Below are positions 7,184-13,257 of a stretch of 13,257 bases of DNA, in pieces. Below the pieces are notes generated by a model. It saw nothing but the letters and a program-made list of their open reading frames with translations, was not told where the DNA came from and ran no database searches. A program made the position numbers and the translations under genes. Source of the stretch: Desulfobacterales bacterium. GTDB lineage: Bacteria > Desulfobacterota > Desulfobacteria > Desulfobacterales > Desulfosalsimonadaceae. How positions within the stretch are numbered: the first letter of the stretch is position 1; each line of letters opens with the position of its first letter. The DNA lies in contig JAOZOL010000045.1 in NCBI GenBank assembly GCA_029933295.1, positions 1-13,257 on the forward strand, written 5' to 3'.

Positions 7184-9250
7184 ATGGACTATAAATTTGT
7201 GCCTTCGGTTTGTCCATATTGTGGAACCGGTTGCGGCGTGCTTTTTGAAGTAATTGACGGCAAACTCGTCGGCACTCTGCCGAACAAAACCCATCCGGTT
7301 AACGAGGGGAAACTTTGCATTAAAGGCTGGAACATGCATGAGTTTGTCAACAGCTTTATGCGCCTGAAACAGCCGCTGGTCAAAACATTCGGCCGGTTTA
7401 TGAAAACCGAGTGGGATGAGGCCATAAAGATTACCGCAGATCGGTTTAAAGAAATTATCAAAAAACATGGGCCGGACAGTATCGGGGTGCTGGTGTCTGC
7501 TAAAATCACCAATGAAGAGAATTATCTGGCGCAAAAATTTGCCCGGGCGGTGATCGGCACTAATAATGTGGATCATTGCGCGCGTCTCTGACATGCTTCC
7601 ACGGTGGCAGGTCTTGCCGCCGCATTTGGAAGTGGTGCTATGACAAATTCAATCTCCGGTTTCGAAGATGCCGGGTGTATTTTTATTATCGGTACCAACA
7701 CCACCGCTTGTCATCCGTTGATTGCCAGAAGAATTTACCGGGCCAAGGAAAAGGGGGCCAAGCTCATTGTGGCGGATCCGAGAGCAATCCAGTTGACTCG
7801 GTTTGCCGATGTCGCCGTGCATCACCGACTGGGGTCGGACGTGGCGCTGTTAAATGGGATGATGCATGTGATTATTAAAAACGGCTGGCATGATCAAAAA
7901 TATATTGAAGAAAGAACGGAAGATTATGAGGCCCTTGAAAAGGTGGTTTCTGCGTACACGCCTGAAAAAGTGGCCGGCATTACCGGCGTTTCCGCAGAAG
8001 ATATTGAACAGATGGCCGAGCTATATGCCAAAAATTCTCCGGCCCCTTTGCTGTATGCCATGGGGATTACCCAGCATACGACGGGCGTGGATAATGTGAA
8101 GTCCTGCTGTAATCTGGCTATGCTATGCGGTAATGTGGGCATTGCAAGCGCGGGTGTCAATCCGCTTCGGGGCCAGAATAATGTGCAAGGCGCCTGTGAC
8201 ATGGGAGGACTTCCCAATGTGATGACCGGGTATCAGCCGGTGAACGATATAAAAACCATTGATAAATTTTCAAGAGCCTGGGGATGTTCCCTGTCGGATA
8301 AGCCCGGCATGACTATTACGGATATGATCCCGGCCATGCTGGAGGGTAAGCTCAAAGGATTGTATATAATCGGTGAAAATCCAAAGCTGAGTGATCCTGA
8401 CTGGAATCATTTGAACCATGCCTTAAAGAAGCTTGATTTTTTGGTTATCCAGGAGCTTTTTTTATCGGAAACGGCCCAGGTGGCGGATGTGGTTTTTTCA
8501 GCCGCTTCATCGGCTGAAAAAGACGGCACATTTACCAATACGGAACGCCGTTGCATGAAAATCAATAAAGCTATTGAGCCCATTGGAAACACCCTTCCGG
8601 ACTGGGAGATTATATCCCGGTTGTCCACGGCCATGGGGTATGAAATGAAGTATGACCATCCCGAGGAAATATTTAATGAAATGACGGCATTAACGCCAAA
8701 GAGCTATGCCGGCATGACGTATGAACGATTGGGAATTGACGGCCTGCAATGGCCCTGCCCGGACCAGAATCATCCGGGGACCCCGTATCTTCACAAAGAC
8801 GGGTTCGCTCGCGGCAAAGGGAAATTCCACGGCATCGAATATAAAGATCCTGCCGAATTGCCGGATAAGGATTATCCGTTTTTCCTGACCACCGGCCGTA
8901 TGTTCGCCCATTTTCATACCGGCACCATGACGCGGGTATCTGCTCATCTGGATGTGGAGCAGACCACCGGTTATGTGGAAATTAATCCAAAGGATGCGGA
9001 AGTTTTGGATATTTGTGAAAATGATATCCTTGTTCTTTCGTCCCGACGGGGTGAGATGGAAGTACCGGCCCGGATTACCCGGGCGGTGCCGCCCGGCACG
9101 TTGTTCTTGCCCATTCATTTCGGTGAAAATCCGCCCAATGTGCTGACGGATTCCACTGCGGTGGACCCTCTGGCCAAAATTCCGGAATTTAAGGTGTCTG
9201 CAGTGCAGGTGAGGAAGTTGGAGCTCGGACTTGTTGAAAAGACAGCCTAA
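7184..9250 (+). CDS. fdhA: Selenocysteine-containing formate dehydrogenase catalytic subunit
   Basis: This subunit interconverts formate and CO2 at a molybdenum- or tungsten-bis(pyranopterin) site. Reading through the TGA at 7589-7591 gives 688 residues, the usual length of short cytoplasmic FdhA proteins such as those of methanogens. The N terminus holds one [4Fe-4S] cluster: C10-P-Y-C13-G-T-G-C17 and C45 in EGKLCIKG. The active-site motif is NVDHCARL-U-HAS, with selenocysteine 136 followed by catalytic histidine 137. The rest follows the molybdopterin oxidoreductase fold, ending in the cofactor-binding C-terminal domain (PFFLTTGR, VEINPKDAE). There is no twin-arginine signal peptide, so the enzyme is cytoplasmic. 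The ATG at 7184 follows a TTGGAGT ribosome site. A 100-base gap separates it from the FdhB-like gene, so a separate promoter is possible, though none is obvious. A start at 7604 would remove the cluster and the active site. Confidence 0.96.
7589..7591 (+). other. In-frame UGA read as selenocysteine (FdhA Sec136)
   Basis: TGA is codon 136, directly before the catalytic histidine of the formate dehydrogenase active site. This is the position of Sec140 in E. coli FdhF and of cysteine in non-selenium homologues. The reading frame and family similarity continue unbroken on both sides. Confidence 0.97.
7592..7621 (+). promoter_or_regulatory. SECIS element of fdhA
   Basis: Eleven bases after the TGA, GGTGGCA (7603-7609) pairs with TGCCGCC (7615-7621) in a seven-pair stem with one T-G wobble, closing the loop GGTCT (7610-7614). 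From memory, the E. coli fdhF element also has an 11-base spacer, a seven-base 5' stem arm ending in GCA and a GGTCT loop, with G and U as SelB contacts. The structure is read directly; the match to fdhF is from recall. Confidence 0.88.
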
Positions 9251-9358
9251 TAAAAATTTTATGGTTTACGGAATTAACAAAAGCACGATAAAAAATATTG
9301 GAGTATACCTTTAAATAAAGTTATGTTTCTCAATCAATGGAACCGCAATTCATCGAAT

Positions 9359-9442
9359 CTTTGGGGTTGACAAGATTAACTATTTGATTTTTCAATAAAA
9401 TCATAAATAGTCGGCGGATATATTTTTCTTGACACCCCAAAG
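9359..9442 (+). repeat. Nested imperfect inverted repeat in the intergenic region
   Basis: The outer arms are 9359-9375 (CTTTGGGGTTGACAAGA) and 9427-9442 (TCTTGACACCCCAAAG). They pair over about 15 positions with one bulged T and one A-A mismatch. Inside them CTATTT (9380-9385) pairs with AAATAG (9405-9410), and GATTTT (9386-9391) pairs with AAAATC (9397-9402), around the loop TCAAT with a two-base AT bulge. There is no following T-run, so this is not a standard terminator. It could be a regulator binding region, a structured leader RNA or a remnant of a small mobile repeat. The pairing is read directly; the role is unknown. Confidence 0.75.
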
Positions 9443-9458
9443 GACTCTTTGGTAGTTA
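9429..9458 (+). promoter_or_regulatory. Candidate sigma-70 promoter for the beta-oxidation genes
   Basis: TTGACA (9429-9434) is followed 18 bases later by TAGTTA (9453-9458), a modest -10 match, placing transcription start roughly 75 bases before the ATG at 9539. The -35 hexamer lies within the right arm of the inverted repeat, so a protein bound there could block the promoter. The -10 match is weak. Confidence 0.3.
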
Positions 9459-9527
9459 ATTAGTTTTGTTTCAAAAATTTGTTTTTAGTGGGTTTGTGCA
9501 TTTCTTGCTTAACTTAATATATATCTC

Positions 9528-9533
9528 AGGAGG
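9528..9533 (+). promoter_or_regulatory. Strong ribosome binding site of the beta-oxidation fusion gene
   Basis: AGGAGG sits five bases before the ATG at 9539, a much stronger site than those before the membrane HdrC-like gene or hdrB. It points to high expression of the beta-oxidation enzymes and fixes the start codon. Confidence 0.85.
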
Positions 9534-9538
9534 AAACT

Positions 9539-11947
9539 ATGCAAAGAAGAATTAGAAAGGTAGCCGTTATCGGTTCAGGTATTATGGGCGGTGGTATTGC
9601 AGCTCTGATGGCCGGTGCCGGTGTGGAAGTCTTGCTTTTAGACATCGTTCCATTTGATTTGACCGATGAGGAGAAGAAAGACCCCAAAGCCAGAAACAGA
9701 ATGGTTGAGGCTGGTTTTAATGCGGCATTAAAGTCAAAACCGCCGTTGTTTTATGACAAAAAAAATGATGCTCCGATGATTTCAATCGGTAATCTGGATG
9801 ATGATTTTGACAAACTGGCCGAGTGTGACTGGATTGTTGAAGTAGTTGTTGAAAATTTGAAAATTAAACAACAGCTTTTCAAACGCATTGAAGGCGTTCG
9901 GAAACCTGGTTCAATTATCAGTTCCAATACATCCGGAATCCCCTTAAAAGATATGTCCGCTGACCTGAATCAGGAAATGTGCCAGCATTTTCTGGGTACC
10001 CATTTTTTTAACCCGGTCCGCTACATGCATCTTCTGGAGATTATTAAGGGCGAAGAAACCCTTCCCGAAGTTCTTGATTTCGTGGCGGATTTTGGCGAAA
10101 AAATGTTGGGTAAAGGCATTGTATGGGCCAAAGATACCCCCAACTTCGTGGGTAACCGTATTGGTATTCACGGTATTGGTAAAGCCATGCAGATTATGCT
10201 GGAAGACGGCCTGACCATTCCAGAAGTCGACGCGATTTTCGGTGCTCCCATGGGTCGTCCCAAAACTGCTATTTTCAAAACATCCGACCTGGTTGGTCTG
10301 GATACCATGTGCCATGTTTCCGACAATACATATGAAATGTGTGTTGATGACGAAGAACGGGACACGTTTATTGTTCCGGATTTTGTTAAAAAAATGGTTG
10401 AAAACAATCAGCTGGGCAACAAAACCAAGGGCGGGTTTTATAAAAAAGATATCACTCCGGAATGGAAAGTCCTCCGTAAGGTTATCGATCCGACGACCGG
10501 TGAGTATGTGGATCTTGACCGACCCACTTTCCCGTGCATTGAAGCAGCTAAAAAAGTCGAGACTCTGCCTGAAAAACTTCAGGCCGTTGTTTATGGAGAT
10601 GATAAGGGCGCCAAATATGCGTGGAAAGTCGCTGCGGCCGGGTTTATTTACTCCGCCAACCGTATTCCCGAGATTTCAGAGACCATCGTTGAAATTGATA
10701 ATGCCATGAAATGGGGTTATAATTTTGAAATGGGTCCGTTTGAATCATGGGATGCCATTGGCGTTGAAAAAGCAGTTGCCAAGATGGAAGCCGACGGCAT
10801 GACGGTTCCGGAAAATGTTAAAAAAATGCTCGCATCCGGTGCAACCTCTTTTTATAAGCTGGAAGACGGCAAAAAGATGTTTTTTGATTTCGCATCCAAC
10901 AGCTACAAACCGATGCAGACCAGCGAAAAAGCCATTGTTTTGGCCGACCTTCGTGCCAATGGCAAAGTGGTTAAAACCACTCCTTCCTGCTCACTGATTG
11001 ATCTGGGCGATGGGGTGTTTGACGTAGAGTTCCATTCCAAAATGAATGCGCTTAATAAAGAGATGCTTGATTTCATGACAGAAGCCGGTGAGTATGTTCT
11101 TGAAAACGGCGTGGGTCTTGTAATCGGCAACCAGGCTTCCGGAATGCCCGGCGCTTTTTCCGCAGGCGGTGATCTGGCCTATATGCTGGGCCTTGCAAAA
11201 GCCGGTAAGTTTAGTGAAATTAATGATTTTATTGCCGGTGTACATAAAGGCATCATGGGCACCAAGTATTCTCCGTACCCGGTCGTGGCCGCTCCTTATG
11301 GCCTGGCTTTGGGCGGTGGATGCGAAATTTGTCTGTCAGCAGACAGAATCGTTGCGCACACCGACCTTTTCATGGGGCTGGTTGAAATCGGCGCAGGGCT
11401 TGTTCCCGGCGGCGGCGGCATGATTCATTTGTGGAGAAATTATATTGAATCCAAACCTGGCGCCGGAAAAATTACGGACCTGGCGGGTTTCTTTATCCAG
11501 GCATTCATGTGTGTTGCTCAGGCAAAAGTTTCTTCATCCGCAGCAGATGCTCGTAAGAACGGTTTTCTCCGGGCCTCTGACCGAATTGTTGCCAATAAAG
11601 ATAATCTGATCGGGGAAGCGAAAAAAGAAGTCTTGAAGATGGTTGATGACGGATATGCACCGCCCAGAAAGATAAAGAGAGCGGTTTTCGGTCGTGAAGC
11701 ACAGGGGATGATCTGGGCGGAAATGAATAATATGAAATCCGGTGGATACATTACCCCGCATATGGAATTTATTGCCAAGAAAATCGCGGTCTGCATGGCC
11801 GGCGGTGATGTGCCTCAGGGAACGCTGGTCTCTGAAGAACATCTGATGACGCTTGAAAGAGAAGCATTTGTGGAATTGTGGAAAACCGAAAATACCCAGA
11901 AGATGGCTGAGAATATTATGAAGACAGGCAAGCCGTTATTTCTTTAA
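9539..11947 (+). CDS. fadN: 3-hydroxyacyl-CoA dehydrogenase / enoyl-CoA hydratase fusion
   Basis: This 802-residue bifunctional beta-oxidation enzyme hydrates trans-2-enoyl-CoA and oxidises the resulting 3-hydroxyacyl-CoA with NAD+. The dehydrogenase comes first: the nucleotide-binding GSGIMGGG (G12, G14, G17), then S129-N130 in SSNTSG, catalytic H155 in THFFNP, E167 and N206 in FVGNRIG. The hydratase (crotonase) domain starts near residue 480. It contains FSAGGDLAYM for the oxyanion hole and the two catalytic glutamates: E596 in GGGCEICLSAD and E616 in LVEIGAGLVPGGGG, twenty residues apart as in mitochondrial hydratase. This order is opposite to E. coli FadB and matches FadN/YusL-type proteins, so the symbol is by architecture. 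A strong AGGAGG (9528-9533) fixes the ATG at 9539. The thiolase gene follows after 36 bases. No membrane or export signal is seen. In vivo direction and chain length cannot be told. Confidence 0.93.
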   Translation: MQRRIRKVAVIGSGIMGGGIAALMAGAGVEVLLLDIVPFDLTDEEKKDPKARNRMVEAGFNAALKSKPPLFYDKKNDAPMISIGNLDDDFDKLAECDWIVEVVVENLKIKQQLFKRIEGVRKPGSIISSNTSGIPLKDMSADLNQEMCQHFLGTHFFNPVRYMHLLEIIKGEETLPEVLDFVADFGEKMLGKGIVWAKDTPNFVGNRIGIHGIGKAMQIMLEDGLTIPEVDAIFGAPMGRPKTAIFKTSDLVGLDTMCHVSDNTYEMCVDDEERDTFIVPDFVKKMVENNQLGNKTKGGFYKKDITPEWKVLRKVIDPTTGEYVDLDRPTFPCIEAAKKVETLPEKLQAVVYGDDKGAKYAWKVAAAGFIYSANRIPEISETIVEIDNAMKWGYNFEMGPFESWDAIGVEKAVAKMEADGMTVPENVKKMLASGATSFYKLEDGKKMFFDFASNSYKPMQTSEKAIVLADLRANGKVVKTTPSCSLIDLGDGVFDVEFHSKMNALNKEMLDFMTEAGEYVLENGVGLVIGNQASGMPGAFSAGGDLAYMLGLAKAGKFSEINDFIAGVHKGIMGTKYSPYPVVAAPYGLALGGGCEICLSADRIVAHTDLFMGLVEIGAGLVPGGGGMIHLWRNYIESKPGAGKITDLAGFFIQAFMCVAQAKVSSSAADARKNGFLRASDRIVANKDNLIGEAKKEVLKMVDDGYAPPRKIKRAVFGREAQGMIWAEMNNMKSGGYITPHMEFIAKKIAVCMAGGDVPQGTLVSEEHLMTLEREAFVELWKTENTQKMAENIMKTGKPLFL

Positions 11948-11983
11948 TTAATACTGTAATAGAAAATTCCAGGAGGAGTATCT

Positions 11984-13192
11984 ATGAAAGAAGCATATAT
12001 CGTAAGTTCAGTCAGAACTCCCGGCTGCAGGAGAGGAAAAGGCGCGTTGGCCCAGACACGACCGGAAGATCTGATGGTTCAGGCACTCGACGCCGTCGTG
12101 GAACGTGCGCCGGGCGTAGAAAAAAAAGATGTTGAAGATTTAATGATTGGCTGCGCGTTTCCCGAAGCCGAACAGGGATTGAATATCGGCCGCGTTGCCG
12201 CGCAGATGGCCAAGTTTCCGGACACCACCTGCGGCGCAACCGTCAACCGGTTCTGCTCTTCCGGTCTGGAAGGAATCGCACTTCAGACAATGCGGATTAA
12301 AGCAGGATGGTGTGATGTTGCCATCGGCGGCGGTGTGGAATCCATGTCCATCGTTCCCATGGGCGGCAATATGCCGCGGCCTCATCCGGAATGGTCACAA
12401 GAAAATCCGGATGTTTATGTTTCCATGGGTATAACGGCTGAAAATGTTGCCAATCGTTACAAGATTACACGGGAAATGCAGGATGAATTTGCTTATCATT
12501 CACAGATGAAGGCGTCCAACGCCAAAGCAAAAAAACTGTACAAGGAAATTGTACCCACCAAAGCGGTCAAATTCGTTGAAAAAGATGGCATCTGGAACAA
12601 AGAAACATTTATTCAGGATTTTGACGATGGTATTCGTGAAACAACCACGGTGGAAGGCCTGGCAAAACTCCGGGCTGTTTTTGCCGCTAATGGTTCCGTG
12701 ACTGCGGGAAATTCATCCCAGACCACTGACGGCGCGGCGGCATCGATGATCATGAGCGGCGAAGCAGTTGAAAAATTCGGTATCAAACCGATTGCAAAAA
12801 TTATTGGTTATACGGTCGCTGGTGTTAGAGCGGATGAAATGGGTGTTGGCCCTGCTTATGCAGTTCCTAAACTTTTGAAAATGATGGATATGAAAGTAGA
12901 AGATATCCATCTTTGGGAGCTCAATGAAGCTTTTGCTTCCCAGTGTATTTACGCTATGCAGCAATTGGGGCTGTATGACAAAAGAGAACTGTGGGAATCC
13001 ACCAGCGACAAGCGTATCATCAATGTCAACGGCGGTGCCATTGCTTTGGGCCATCCCCTGGGATGTACGGGAGCAAAACTGTGTGCCCAGATAATAACAC
13101 AAATGCAGGAACGCGGCGCTAAATATGCTGTTGAGTCTATGTGTATCGGCGGCGGTATGGGTGCTGCAGCCATGTTTGAACTGTGTGAATAA
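11984..13192 (+). CDS. fadA: Acetyl-CoA C-acyltransferase (3-ketoacyl-CoA thiolase)
   Basis: This 402-residue thiolase cleaves 3-ketoacyl-CoA with CoA to give acetyl-CoA and a shortened acyl-CoA, the last step of the beta-oxidation spiral. All catalytic elements are visible: nucleophile C91 in VNRFCSSGLEG, N314-E315 in ELNEAFAS, H357 in ALGHPLGCTGA and the second active-site cysteine C387 in SMCIGGGMGAA. Length is normal for a degradative or biosynthetic thiolase. Linkage to the dehydrogenase/hydratase gene 36 bases upstream favours the fatty-acid role (FadA/FadI type) over a dedicated acetoacetyl-CoA thiolase. The ATG at 11984 follows a strong AGGAGG. The gene is followed by an intrinsic terminator, so it is the last gene of its unit; acyl-CoA dehydrogenase and acyl-CoA ligase genes are not in the window. 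Confidence 0.94.
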   Translation: MKEAYIVSSVRTPGCRRGKGALAQTRPEDLMVQALDAVVERAPGVEKKDVEDLMIGCAFPEAEQGLNIGRVAAQMAKFPDTTCGATVNRFCSSGLEGIALQTMRIKAGWCDVAIGGGVESMSIVPMGGNMPRPHPEWSQENPDVYVSMGITAENVANRYKITREMQDEFAYHSQMKASNAKAKKLYKEIVPTKAVKFVEKDGIWNKETFIQDFDDGIRETTTVEGLAKLRAVFAANGSVTAGNSSQTTDGAAASMIMSGEAVEKFGIKPIAKIIGYTVAGVRADEMGVGPAYAVPKLLKMMDMKVEDIHLWELNEAFASQCIYAMQQLGLYDKRELWESTSDKRIINVNGGAIALGHPLGCTGAKLCAQIITQMQERGAKYAVESMCIGGGMGAAAMFELCE

Positions 13193-13217
13193 TTTTTTTT
13201 AAAAAATTATGTATAAT

Positions 13218-13249
13218 AAAAAAGGCCGCTCAAATGAGCGGCCTTTTTT
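13218..13249 (+). terminator. Intrinsic terminator after the thiolase gene
   Basis: GGCCGCTC (13224-13231) pairs perfectly with GAGCGGCC (13236-13243) around the loop AAAT. Flanking A6 (13218-13223) and T6 (13244-13249) extend the stem to 14 pairs and give a U-tract on both strands. It can therefore act bidirectionally. It lies 25 bases after the thiolase stop codon. Confidence 0.95.
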
Positions 13250-13257
13250 ATTGAGAA

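Larger units (their letters stand above)
9251..9538 (+). other. Intergenic region between the fdh and beta-oxidation units
   Basis: This 288-base gap contains no long ORF and no classical terminator after fdhA. It holds a large two-tier inverted repeat (9359-9442), two TTGACA hexamers, a possible 15-codon leader ORF (9323-9370) and the AGGAGG ribosome site of the next gene (9528-9533). It is the most likely place for the beta-oxidation promoter and its control sites. Confidence 0.7.

Noticed and set aside
2925..7591. The three in-frame TGAs as frameshifts, pseudogenes or sequencing errors
   Set aside because: Frame and family similarity continue on both sides without indels. Each TGA replaces one conserved redox cysteine, hairpins follow, and the genes are otherwise intact with good spacing.
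2994..9250. Separate genes starting at 2994, 6048 and 7604
   Set aside because: They are the parts of hdrA, mvhD and fdhA after the selenocysteine codons. Such starts would delete the flavin, [2Fe-2S] or active-site motifs and lack convincing ribosome sites.
9251..9270. AAAATTTTA after fdhA as a terminator
   Set aside because: It is a short AT palindrome without a GC stem, too weak to support a terminator call.
9367..9372. First TTGACA as the -35 of a promoter
   Set aside because: No reasonable -10 hexamer lies 16-19 bases downstream; the region there forms the inner stem of the inverted repeat.
9494..9523. TTGTGC with TATATA as a promoter next to the start at 9539
   Set aside because: The transcript would begin at about the ribosome binding site, leaving no room for initiation, and the -35 match is poor.
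718..13173. Numerous minus-strand and alternate-frame ORFs of 60-180 codons
   Set aside because: All lie opposite or within strongly supported genes, show no recognisable domains and have low-complexity or shadow-like compositions.
106..13192. A genetic code in which TGA is tryptophan
   Set aside because: TGA falls only at cysteine positions, tryptophan is encoded by TGG throughout, and TGA also ends mvhD at 6303-6305.
13190..13208. A/T palindrome after the thiolase stop as a separate element
   Set aside because: It is a run of T then A with no GC stem, and probably only part of the AT-rich lead-in to the strong terminator at 13218-13249.

Overview
The window reads as chromosomal DNA from an anaerobic, most likely sulfate-reducing member of the Desulfobacterota (Desulfobacterales-like). 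This assignment is an inference. It rests on a bacterial hdr/mvhD/fdh electron-transfer cluster beside fatty-acid beta-oxidation genes, on the use of selenocysteine, and on a membrane NarI-like protein with a c-type haem motif fused to HdrC-like iron-sulfur modules. All genes lie on the + strand.

Layout. Bases 1-66 are the last codons of an upstream gene, probably a response-regulator receiver domain. From 106 to 9250 runs one tightly spaced set of six genes: a membrane cytochrome/HdrC-like iron-sulfur fusion (106-1842), hdrB (1863-2744), a double-length hdrA (2748-5789), mvhD (5805-6305), an FdhB/FrhB-like iron-sulfur protein (6289-7083) and the catalytic formate dehydrogenase subunit fdhA (7184-9250). 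A 288-base gap (9251-9538) holds a large two-tier inverted repeat and a candidate promoter. It is followed by a beta-oxidation pair: a 3-hydroxyacyl-CoA dehydrogenase/enoyl-CoA hydratase fusion (9539-11947) and a thiolase (11984-13192). A strong intrinsic terminator closes the unit at 13218-13249.

Main observation. Three genes of the hdr-fdh cluster are each interrupted by one in-frame TGA: hdrA codon 60, mvhD codon 69 and fdhA codon 136. All three fall where the family has a functional cysteine. Each TGA is followed by a possible SECIS hairpin, and the fdhA one closely matches my memory of the E. coli fdhF element in loop and spacing. Conventional gene calling would break these genes, giving false starts near 2994, 6048 and 7604. 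I annotate all three as full-length selenoproteins.

How the parts may work together (inference). FdhA with the FdhB-like protein would exchange electrons with formate. MvhD would pass them to HdrA, whose flavin could split or merge electron pairs between a high-potential HdrB/HdrC branch and low-potential ferredoxin. The membrane HdrC-like fusion could tie the high-potential branch to the quinone pool or to periplasmic cytochrome c. The beta-oxidation pair next door suggests the complex may dispose of, or supply, electrons during growth on fatty acids.
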